Notes under the pieces: generated by a model | Database searches by the model: none | What the model saw: only the letters and a program-made list of their open reading frames with translations | What the model was told of the DNA's origin: nothing | Translations under genes and position numbers: made by a program | In this document: piece by piece, positions 15,591-22,841 of the stretch | Layout: each line of letters starts with the position of its first letter | Position numbering within the stretch: the stretch's first letter is position 1 | Assembly: GCA_049700195.1 (NCBI GenBank) | Contig: JBNAVY010000030.1 | Coordinates: 1 to 23,940 of the forward strand | Direction: 5' to 3' | DNA length: 23,940 bases | Source of the DNA: JBNAVY01 sp049700195 | Lineage (GTDB): Bacteria; Bacillota; Thermoanaerobacteria; Thermoanaerobacterales; Thermoanaerobacteraceae

Positions 15591-17219
15591 CTAATAATTG
15601 AATTTATGTGCTATAGGCATTCTTCTGCCAGTTCCAAAAGCCTTTGAAGTTATTTTTAAACCAGGTGCAGCTTGTTTTCTTTTATATTCTGAACGATTTA
15701 TTTTTTTGATTACATCTTTTACAGTAAATTCATCATAACCTTTTTTAATTATTTCTTTTAAAGATTTATTTTCTTCAATATACATCTTTAATATATCATC
15801 TAAAATTTCATAAGGTGGTAGTGAATCCATATCTGTTTGGTTTGGCCTTAACTCTGCTGATGGTATTTTATTTATTGTTGATAAAGGTATAATTTCTTTG
15901 TCTTTATTAATATATTCTGCTAATTCATAAACCATAGTTTTAGGCACATCAGATATAACAGCAAGACCACCGCTCATATCACCATAAAGAGTACAATATC
16001 CTACAGAAAGTTCGGATTTGTTTCCAGTGGTAAGAGTCATATATCCTTCTCTATTTGAAATAAACATTAAATAATTACCGCGTATTCTTGCCTGAATATT
16101 TTCTTCTGCCAGATCACCAATAGGTTGTCCATCTTGATTAAAAATAGAAAGATAAGATTTAAAAACTTCTTCAACAGGTAAGATTCTATATTTAACACCT
16201 AAATTTAATGCAAGTTTTTCTGCATCATTAATACTTCCTTCTGATGAGTATCTTGACGGCATTAAAATACCTAATACATTTTCGCGGCCTAAAGCTTCAA
16301 CAGCAAGTGCACAAGTGACAGCAGAGTCAATTCCTCCACTTAAACCTAAAACAGCTTTTTTAAAACCTATTTTATCAAAGTAATCTTTAAGGCCCAAAAC
16401 AAGTGCATCATAAACCCAGCTTATATCCTCTTTTGTCTCATTTATTTCCTCTTTAAAATTTATATTATCAGTATCTATTACATCCATGTCTTCATCAAAA
16501 CTTTTTAGTTTAATAATTATATTCCCGTTAGAATTGACTGTAAAGCTTGAACCGTCAAATATAAGTTCATCATTACCACCTACCTGATTTACATAAATAA
16601 AAGGGAGGTGATACTTTTCTGTTATATTTTTAATCATTTTAACACGCATACTGTATTTTCCGTAAGTATATGGTGAAGCCGAAATATTAATAAAAATATC
16701 TGGATTTAATTTAAATTGTTCATCAAGAACATTTATAGTATAGTAAGGTTTATCCCAGAAAATTTTATCATTCCATATATCTTCACATATATTAACAGCA
16801 ATTTTTAAACCCTTAAATTCAAAAACTTTTCTTACATCCGAACCGGAAAAATACCTTATTTCATCAAAAACATCGTAATTTGGGAGCAATGTTTTATAAA
16901 ATTTTTCTTTAATTTCCCCATTATAGATAAAAAGAGCTGCATTATAAAGTTTATCATTTTCTCTAAAAGGAGTACCTAAAATAACACCTATATTATTTGA
17001 GCCAGGAAGAATTATTTCTTCAATATATTTTAAAGTTTCATCCAGAAAGTCAGGATTATAAAGCAGATCTTTTGGAGGATATCCGGTAACTGCAAGTTCT
17101 GGGAAAACTATAATATCAGCATTTTTTTCTTTTGCTTTTTCAATGCTTTTAACTATTTTACTGCAATTGCCTTTTATATCTCCCACAACAGGATTTAACT
17201 GTGCTAAAGCGATTTTCAT
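15591..17219 (-). CDS. nadE: Glutamine-dependent NAD+ synthetase
   Basis: Makes NAD+ from nicotinic acid adenine dinucleotide, ATP and glutamine, the last step of NAD biosynthesis. The protein is 542 residues with two domains. The N-terminal nitrilase-type glutaminase has the triad Glu41 (FPELAVTGYPP), Lys109 (KTLLPNYDVF) and Cys145 (NICEDIW). The C-terminal synthetase has the pyrophosphatase loop SGGIDS at about 294-299, then the TGNKSELSVGYCTLYGDMSGG block and RPNQTDMDSLPPY. The fused glutaminase shows that it uses glutamine rather than free ammonia. GAGGTGA precedes the ATG. EamA follows in the same direction. Confidence 0.98.
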   Translation of the reverse strand: MKIALAQLNPVVGDIKGNCSKIVKSIEKAKEKNADIIVFPELAVTGYPPKDLLYNPDFLDETLKYIEEIILPGSNNIGVILGTPFRENDKLYNAALFIYNGEIKEKFYKTLLPNYDVFDEIRYFSGSDVRKVFEFKGLKIAVNICEDIWNDKIFWDKPYYTINVLDEQFKLNPDIFINISASPYTYGKYSMRVKMIKNITEKYHLPFIYVNQVGGNDELIFDGSSFTVNSNGNIIIKLKSFDEDMDVIDTDNINFKEEINETKEDISWVYDALVLGLKDYFDKIGFKKAVLGLSGGIDSAVTCALAVEALGRENVLGILMPSRYSSEGSINDAEKLALNLGVKYRILPVEEVFKSYLSIFNQDGQPIGDLAEENIQARIRGNYLMFISNREGYMTLTTGNKSELSVGYCTLYGDMSGGLAVISDVPKTMVYELAEYINKDKEIIPLSTINKIPSAELRPNQTDMDSLPPYEILDDILKMYIEENKSLKEIIKKGYDEFTVKDVIKKINRSEYKRKQAAPGLKITSKAFGTGRRMPIAHKFNY

Positions 17220-17262
17220 TTATTTCACCTCGTGTTTTATATGAAAAAATTCCTATAAAAAT

Positions 17263-17271
17263 ATTTTAGCA
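17263..17271 (-). promoter_or_regulatory. Possible extended -10 promoter for nadE
   Basis: On the minus strand TGCTAAAAT gives an extended -10 about 45 bases before the nadE ATG. The -35 region is poor. Tentative. Confidence 0.35.
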
Positions 17272-17299
17272 TATAATCATAATAAAATACACAGTTATG

Positions 17300-17329
17300 A
17301 AAACAAAAAGGATAGAATACCTATCCTTT
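17300..17329 (-). terminator. Terminator of the ABC importer operon
   Basis: On the minus strand, AAAGGATAG and CTATCCTTT (17307-17315 and 17321-17329) pair around a 5-base loop, followed by T runs broken by one G. The stem overlaps the stop codon of the permease by two bases. Confidence 0.85.
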
Positions 17330-18146
17330 ACTGCCATTTAATAAGTTTTTTTTCAAAATAACTTATCAGTATATACATTAATGCAGCTAAAATTGATAAA
17401 ATAAGCACACTTGTCATTACAATATCCATTTTAAATATCTGTCCACCGTAAACTATAAGATACCCCAGGCCAGCTTTTGATACAAGAAATTCTCCTGTAA
17501 TAACACCTACCCAAGACAAACCAATATTTATCTTTATAGCAGAAATTATTGTTGGTATACTTGCAGGCATTATACATTTAACAAGTATTTGCCATTTATT
17601 TGCACCAAAAGTTTTTAAAAGCTTTATCTTATCTTCATCAACCTGCATAAATCCATTTTGCAGGCTTATAATAGTTACAATCAATGATATAGCCAGCGCC
17701 ATTGTTATTATAGGAGCTTCACCATTTCCCATCCATACAATAAATACTGGCCCTAATGCAATTTTAGGCAGGCTATTTAAAACAACAAGATATGGTTCAG
17801 CAACTCTTGATAGAAAATCTGACCACCAGAGTATTACAGCAATTAGTATACCTAGAATTGTTCCAATAGTAAAACCTATTATAGTTTCACTTAAAGTTAC
17901 CCATATATTCATTAATAGATAACCGTTTTTACTTAGAACAACAATGGTTTTAAACATCCTGGAAGGCTGACTGAACAAAAAGGGGTCTATTATTTTATAA
18001 GCTGAAGCTAACTCCCAAAGAGCAAAAAAAAGTATTAAAATAACTAATTGAGTAACTCTTACATAAAATGTTCTTTTTTTTACGGACTTTAAAAATTCCA
18101 TATGTTCCCTTGAAATATATTGAGCTGCTTCATTATACATGGACAT
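17328..18146 (-). CDS. ABC transporter permease, NitT/TauT (SsuC-like) family
   Basis: The membrane subunit of an importer, 272 residues with about six helices. The first helix is near 30-50, and the BPD_transp_1 domain covers the rest. The cytoplasmic coupling loop is recognisable as LKTFGANKWQILVKCIMPAS with IPTIISAIKINIGLSWVGVITGEF after it, the usual form in SsuC/TauC proteins. It overlaps the ATPase gene by 14 bases, so translation is coupled. Two ATGs (18146 and 18140) are possible; AAGGAG suits either. Substrate unknown. Confidence 0.93.
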   Translation of the reverse strand: MSMYNEAAQYISREHMEFLKSVKKRTFYVRVTQLVILILFFALWELASAYKIIDPFLFSQPSRMFKTIVVLSKNGYLLMNIWVTLSETIIGFTIGTILGILIAVILWWSDFLSRVAEPYLVVLNSLPKIALGPVFIVWMGNGEAPIITMALAISLIVTIISLQNGFMQVDEDKIKLLKTFGANKWQILVKCIMPASIPTIISAIKINIGLSWVGVITGEFLVSKAGLGYLIVYGGQIFKMDIVMTSVLILSILAALMYILISYFEKKLIKWQ

Positions 18147-18879
18147 CTAACTCCTTCCATATTGAGTTGAAATATTCTCTGAACTCCGGAGCTTTTCTGC
18201 AGCCAAGGGGAGAATGATCTTCACAAGAGAGGACAATTGTATATATCTTTTTAATAAATGCAGGTCTTTTTGATAAAACTATTATTCTGTCACACATTGC
18301 TATTGCTTCTGAAATATCATGAGTAACAATTATAGCAGTTTTTTTCTCTACTTTTAAGATTTTATATACTTCATCGGATATAGCAAGCCTTGTTTGATAA
18401 TCAAGAGCAGAAAAAGCTTCATCTAAAAGCAAAATATCTGGTTTCAAAGCTAAAGTTCTTATAAGGGCTGCTCTTTGGCGCATACCACCTGAAAGCTGGT
18501 TTGGATAATGATTTTTAAAATCTAAGAGTCCGTATTTTTTTAAAAGTGTTTCTACATATATTTCTGCATCTTTAGTGAGACTTTTTTGTATTTCAAGACC
18601 TAATATTACATTTTGCCATATTGTCCTCCATTCAAAAAGGTGGTCTTTTTGAAGCATATATCCCATTCTACCATATACCTCGACCTTCCCCGCCGATGGA
18701 ACCAAAAGACCTGAAATAATTGAAAGCAAAGTAGATTTTCCACAGCCTGAAGGACCTATAATACCTACAAATTCACCTTCATAGATTTCAAAAGATATAT
18801 TTTTTAAAGCTTGAGTTTCACCATCAAGAGTATGGTAATTAAGTGCAATATTTTTTAGTTCAACCATCTTTTTCCCCAT
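18133..18879 (-). CDS. ABC transporter ATPase, NitT/TauT (SsuB-like) family
   Basis: The cytoplasmic ATPase of the importer, 248 residues. Walker A GPSGCGKST is at 42-50, the Q-loop glutamine is Gln77, the signature LSGGMRQR starts at 129, Walker B LLLDEAFSALD contains Asp153-Glu154, and the switch histidine is His187 (VTHDISEA). All catalytic elements are intact. AAAGGAG precedes the ATG. The lipoprotein gene lies 110 bases upstream, separated by a large hairpin, and the permease overlaps the 3' end. Confidence 0.95.
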   Translation of the reverse strand: MGKKMVELKNIALNYHTLDGETQALKNISFEIYEGEFVGIIGPSGCGKSTLLSIISGLLVPSAGKVEVYGRMGYMLQKDHLFEWRTIWQNVILGLEIQKSLTKDAEIYVETLLKKYGLLDFKNHYPNQLSGGMRQRAALIRTLALKPDILLLDEAFSALDYQTRLAISDEVYKILKVEKKTAIIVTHDISEAIAMCDRIIVLSKRPAFIKKIYTIVLSCEDHSPLGCRKAPEFREYFNSIWKELDVHV

Positions 18880-18910
18880 AAAAGCACTCCTTTCGCAGTC
18901 AAAATTTTAG

Positions 18911-18979
18911 AAATGCTCAGAAAAATCGCCATAATATAAGGAATTTTTATAAAGTCAGAAAGATTTTATCTGAGCATTT
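18911..18979 (-). other. Large intercistronic hairpin between lipoprotein and ATPase genes
   Basis: AAATGCTCAGA (18911-18921) and its exact complement (18969-18979) extend inward with AAAATC (18922-18927) and GATTTT (18962-18967) after one bulged base, giving 17 pairs around a 34-base interior. On the minus-strand message it begins 11 bases after the lipoprotein stop. There is little T tract in that direction. Such structures often protect the upstream message and raise binding protein over ATPase; that role is inferred. Confidence 0.65.
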
Positions 18980-18989
18980 TTTACAAAGG

Positions 18990-20003
18990 TTATTTATTTA
19001 CATCTTTTACAGCCTTGTTTGCAAAAGTATTGTCTATGAGAAGATTTGAATCAACTTTAGATTTTATAACTTCAGCATTTAACAGAACATTTTGTAAAGC
19101 ATCAAAATCTTCTGTTTTCATTACAGGTGTTGTACCCCATGTATTTTGATTTTTATATCTTTCTATTACTGTAGTCATAAGATCAAGATCAGAATCTGGG
19201 AAAAAGGATTTTATTGCTTCTGCAACTTCTTTAGAAGAATGAGTGTTTACCCATATCATGCCTTTATAAACGGCATTTGTAAAATGCTGTATTATATCAG
19301 GGTGTTTTTCAATATAGCTTTTTTTTGCGTTAAAAGTAGTATATGGAACATCATGACTTGATGCACCAACAGATGCAACAATATATCCGCCTTTTTCCTT
19401 TTCAACCATTGAAGCAGTAGGTTCAAACAAAGCTACATAATCAGCATCTGAAGACATAAAAGCACCTGCATTAGCTGTAAATTGGAGGTTTGTGATAAGA
19501 GTAAGATCTGTTTTTGGATTGATACCATGCTCTTTTAAAATATATTCAAGGGTCATTTCAGGCATACCTCCTGGTCTTCCTCCTATCACTTTTTTACCTT
19601 TAAGATTTTCCCATTTAAAATCTGGTTCAGGGTGTTTGCCCAAGAGAAAAGAACCATCTTTTTTTGTAAGCTGTGCAAAATTTATAAGGTAATCATCTTT
19701 TCCTTCTTTAAGTACATAAACTGTTGTTTCAGGTCCTTGAAGGCCAATGTCTGCAGCTCCTGATAAAACAGCGGTTGCAGCTTTATCTGAGCCCTGTGCA
19801 GTAGAAATAATGAGCTCTAAACCCTCATCCTTAAAAAAACCTTTATTTACAGCAACATAATATGGAGCATAAAAAATTGAATGTACAGTTTCAGTAAAAT
19901 TGATTTTTGTTAAAGGCTTTTCTTTGTTGCTGCATCCAGTAAAGATAGAGCCAATTAACGAAATTACAATTGTAAAAACAATAAGTAATTTTATTTTTTT
20001 CAT
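18990..20003 (-). CDS. ABC transporter substrate-binding lipoprotein, SsuA/TauA (NMT1-like) family
   Basis: The external receptor of the importer, 337 residues. The N-terminus MKKIKLLIVFTIVISLIG is a lipoprotein signal, with the lipidated residue Cys24 in FTGCS. The mature part is a type II periplasmic-binding fold of the NMT1/SsuA group: SIFYAPYYVAVNKGFFKDEGL near 40-60, then GAADIGLQGPE, LKGKKVIGGRPGGMPE, and a conserved FEPTASMVEKE segment. The thiamine-precursor CCCFC motif is absent and no TPP riboswitch lies upstream, so HMP uptake has no support. Sulfonates, nitrate-like anions or other small organics are all possible. AAGGAGG is 6 bases before the ATG and lies within an inverted repeat. 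Confidence 0.92.
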   Translation of the reverse strand: MKKIKLLIVFTIVISLIGSIFTGCSNKEKPLTKINFTETVHSIFYAPYYVAVNKGFFKDEGLELIISTAQGSDKAATAVLSGAADIGLQGPETTVYVLKEGKDDYLINFAQLTKKDGSFLLGKHPEPDFKWENLKGKKVIGGRPGGMPEMTLEYILKEHGINPKTDLTLITNLQFTANAGAFMSSDADYVALFEPTASMVEKEKGGYIVASVGASSHDVPYTTFNAKKSYIEKHPDIIQHFTNAVYKGMIWVNTHSSKEVAEAIKSFFPDSDLDLMTTVIERYKNQNTWGTTPVMKTEDFDALQNVLLNAEVIKSKVDSNLLIDNTFANKAVKDVNK

Positions 20004-20006
20004 AAA

Positions 20007-20054
20007 AATCCTCCTTTTTAATTTTTCACTTTATTATATTCATTAAGGAGGATT
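20007..20054 (-). promoter_or_regulatory. Inverted repeat that would mask the ribosome binding site of the lipoprotein gene
   Basis: On the minus strand, AATCCTCCTT (20054-20045) is the exact complement of AAGGAGGATT (20016-20007), which contains the ribosome binding site of the gene starting at 20003. The 10-bp stem has a 28-base AT-rich loop. In a transcript that starts upstream of 20054 the site would be paired. A minus-strand TATAAT lies within the loop; if it is the promoter, the upstream arm would not be transcribed. Confidence 0.5.
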
Positions 20055-20190
20055 ATGTGCTTATAAGGCTTAGAATCAGTACTTATATATTTTTTATTTA
20101 ATTTATTAGAAGGAAAAAAGAAGTTTTTGTCGAATTAATATATGTCATAGATTGTAAAACTTAAATTAATAACTGAAAAGGGGATTTGAT

Positions 20191-22683
20191 ATGGCACAAA
20201 AAGTTGCAGCAAAAAAGATTAAAATTCAAAAAAAACAAGAGGTTAAAAACCCGAATAAAGTGAATAATGCTTTTAATATTATATTTTACATAACCTTAAT
20301 GATACTTATTTTTTATCCACCTTTTTTTAGAGGGATGTATTTTGAAAAAGAAATGCTTCCGACTATCGCATTAACTTCAACTATTTTTGTATTATGGGCT
20401 ATTTTTAAAACAATATCTAAAGAGCCTGTAATAAATTCTGTTTTAGATTATGCTGCATTATCTTTAGCAGGAGCATATATAATTTCTACTTTTTTTGCTG
20501 TAAATATAAGAGCTAGTATAGGAGATGTATTAAGATATTTTGACTATATATTTATATTTTTAATGGTAACAAAAACAGTAAAAACGAAAAAAGAAATTTT
20601 TATATTGCTAAATGTACTTGTTTTAAGCTCTTTTGTTGTAGCCGTTATAGGTCTTGGATCTTCAGTAAATCTTATACATTATAATGGTTCATGGGTGGGA
20701 AACAGAATAAATTCTACTTTCCAATATGCAAATACCGCAGCATCATTTTTAATGGCTTTTTTTCTTGTAAATTTAGCTCTAATTTCATATACAGATAATA
20801 AATACTTAAAAGCTTTATACAGCATTACGGCTTTTACACAATTTTATGCATATATTTTTACACTATCACGTGGAGCATGGATTATGCTTCCATTTTTAGG
20901 CATAGTTCTTATGATCTTAATGCCTAAAGGAAAGAAAATTGAGCCTGTTATATATTTTATAGGTATAATTGTAGCAGCAGCATTACCTATAGCTAAATTT
21001 AATTATGCTGTTAATACAGGTACATATACGACTTTATTAAAATGGTATATATTTGGCGCTGTGCTTTCATCAGTTTTTATTTTTATGCTAAGTTTTATTA
21101 TAAAATTTTTAAATAAAATAAACTCAAAAGTGATTGTAACTGTCGGTGTAGGACTTTTAATACTTATAATAGGAGCCAGTTATACCATATTTACAACACA
21201 AGTTCCTTTAACCTTAAAACATTCAGCAGATGAGCCTGATGGGAATAAAAGTGTAATAAGATTTGTAAATGCAGATCCTGACAGAATATACATATTAAAA
21301 TACGATATAGCAGCACAAAATCCTAAAAACAAAGATTGGGCATATGGGATAATCATAAATAGCAGAAATGAAAATGATCAACCAACCCAAATTGCAGATT
21401 TTTATGACAAAGAAAGTTTTATTGGAGAAAAAACCATTGAATTTACAACTTTAAAAGATACAAAGAGAATTTCTATAACTTTTGCAAATAATTTTACCGA
21501 TACATCAGTAACATTTACAAAAGCTGAAATTTATCCTAAAAATGACCCTAATGACATAAAGTATTTAACCTTAAAATATAAATATATTCCAGAAAACCTT
21601 GCATCAAGGATACAAGATATAAACTTAACAACACAAAGCAGTTCACAAAGAATGCAGTTTTATAAAGATGGATTAAAAATCTTTAAAGATTATCCTATAT
21701 TTGGAGCAGGCGGCGGTGCATGGGCAGCTTTATATTTTAAATATCAGTCATATTTATACTGGACAACTCAGACACATAACTATTTTATGCAGGTATTGTT
21801 AGATACGGGAGTTGTAGGTATTATAGCATTGCTGTTCACACTCTTTTGTCTTTTGCTTGCAAGTATAAGAGTTTATAAAAATTACACCGATGAAAAATAT
21901 AAAATATTATTTGCTGCTACTTTTATAGGTATATTGAGTTTATATGCCCATGCAGCTATGGATTTTGATTTGTCACTATCCGCTGTAACTATAGCACTGT
22001 GGGCACTGATAGGTATTGTAAACTCCTTAGATATATCATCAAATAAGAAGTTAAACAATAAGAAGGTTTACTTAAATTACGCTGTTATTACTGCAGCGAT
22101 TATTATTGGTATAATGGCATATTCTCTTTCAACAGCACTAAGCTGTACCTTAAAAGGAGATGACTATTTAAAACAGCAGAATCTGATTTTGGCAGAAACT
22201 GAATACAAAAAAGCAGTCTCATATGACCCATGGAATGCAAAATACAGGATGGTTTATGGACAGATATTGACTTCACTTGCTGATCAATTAAAAGATGGAG
22301 CTAAACTTCAAAAAGCTATGGTAGAAGAAGAAAAAGCAGTACAGTTAGATCCTTTTAATTCTCAACTTAATGCACAGTTAGGAGCTTTTTATCTGGCTCA
22401 TGGACAGATTGATTTAGGGCTGAAGTATGTACTAAAAGCTGCAGAAGTACAGCCATATAGACCAGAAAATTACCAGCAGCTAGCTGATGCATATTATAAA
22501 GTTGGTGCATATTATTTAAATAATAAAGATAATAATAAAGCTAAAGAATTTTTGCAAAAAGCTGTAGATGTAGAAAAAATGTATGAAAAAGTAAATGCCA
22601 GATCACTTGAGCCAAAGCCCATGACTGAGGCGACAAAACAGATAATAGAAGAATCAAAAAAGATGCTTCAGGAGATACATTAA
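20191..22683 (+). CDS. O-antigen ligase/polymerase-like membrane protein with extracellular insert and TPR tail
   Basis: An 830-residue protein. A lysine-rich cytosolic N-terminus (about 1-26) precedes roughly a dozen membrane helices. The Wzy_C/O-antigen ligase region lies at about 480-600, with QRMQFYKDGLKIFKDYPIFG, a glycine cluster, and THNYFMQVLLDTGVVG containing His529. Between helices, about 150 residues (roughly 335-485) form a polar, strand-rich segment likely to be outside the cell. After a last helix near 630-650, three or more TPR-like units cover about 660-800. The family moves or polymerises lipid-linked glycans; in a Gram-positive cell, teichoic-type polymers, capsule or protein glycosylation are possible. 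No other glycan genes are nearby. AAAGGGGAT precedes the ATG. Confidence 0.85.
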   Translation: MAQKVAAKKIKIQKKQEVKNPNKVNNAFNIIFYITLMILIFYPPFFRGMYFEKEMLPTIALTSTIFVLWAIFKTISKEPVINSVLDYAALSLAGAYIISTFFAVNIRASIGDVLRYFDYIFIFLMVTKTVKTKKEIFILLNVLVLSSFVVAVIGLGSSVNLIHYNGSWVGNRINSTFQYANTAASFLMAFFLVNLALISYTDNKYLKALYSITAFTQFYAYIFTLSRGAWIMLPFLGIVLMILMPKGKKIEPVIYFIGIIVAAALPIAKFNYAVNTGTYTTLLKWYIFGAVLSSVFIFMLSFIIKFLNKINSKVIVTVGVGLLILIIGASYTIFTTQVPLTLKHSADEPDGNKSVIRFVNADPDRIYILKYDIAAQNPKNKDWAYGIIINSRNENDQPTQIADFYDKESFIGEKTIEFTTLKDTKRISITFANNFTDTSVTFTKAEIYPKNDPNDIKYLTLKYKYIPENLASRIQDINLTTQSSSQRMQFYKDGLKIFKDYPIFGAGGGAWAALYFKYQSYLYWTTQTHNYFMQVLLDTGVVGIIALLFTLFCLLLASIRVYKNYTDEKYKILFAATFIGILSLYAHAAMDFDLSLSAVTIALWALIGIVNSLDISSNKKLNNKKVYLNYAVITAAIIIGIMAYSLSTALSCTLKGDDYLKQQNLILAETEYKKAVSYDPWNAKYRMVYGQILTSLADQLKDGAKLQKAMVEEEKAVQLDPFNSQLNAQLGAFYLAHGQIDLGLKYVLKAAEVQPYRPENYQQLADAYYKVGAYYLNNKDNNKAKEFLQKAVDVEKMYEKVNARSLEPKPMTEATKQIIEESKKMLQEIH

Positions 22684-22703
22684 AAGTGTATCTCTCTTTT
22701 TTA
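22671..22703 (+). terminator. Intrinsic terminator overlapping the stop codon of the ligase-like gene
   Basis: GAGATACAT (22672-22680) pairs with GTGTATCTC (22686-22694), with one G-U, around a TAAAA loop that contains the stop codon, followed by a T run from 22697. Confidence 0.85.
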
Positions 22704-22747
22704 TTTGAATAATTTTTAAACAAAAAATAATGTGAAGGAAAAAGTCG

Positions 22748-22792
22748 ATTAATGTCGTATATTATACTATATGATATATTTTTGACATTAAT
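22748..22792. repeat. Inverted repeat ATTAATGTC / GACATTAAT in the MCP-fusion promoter
   Basis: Nine-base arms at 22748-22756 and 22784-22792 are exact complements. The right arm overlaps the -35 box TTGACA. Between them is a near-palindromic AT run, and another CATTAAT occurs at 22802-22808. This could be an operator for a dimeric regulator; the regulator is unknown. Confidence 0.45.
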
Positions 22793-22810
22793 TATATATT
22801 TCATTAATAC
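22782..22810 (+). promoter_or_regulatory. Probable promoter of the Rossmann-MCP gene
   Basis: A perfect TTGACA at 22782-22787, a 17-bp spacer and TAATAC at 22805-22810. The start would lie near 22817, with the ATG at 22842 behind AGGAGG. The -10 is weak. A sigma-28-like GTCGATTA at 22744 has no TAAA at the required distance. Confidence 0.5.
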
Positions 22811-22841
22811 ATAATTAAGTTTTATATAGGAGGAAAATAAA

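Noticed and set aside
20045..20066. Tiny plus-strand leader peptide (AAGGAGG followed by ATG TGC TTA TAA)
   Set aside because: The ribosome-binding-like sequence is just the complement of the anti-ribosome-site arm, its spacing to the ATG is only three bases, and three codons carry no further evidence.
20004..20190. TPP, SAM or other known riboswitch upstream of the ABC lipoprotein gene
   Set aside because: None of the conserved aptamer motifs I know is present; only the ribosome-site complement remains, reported separately.
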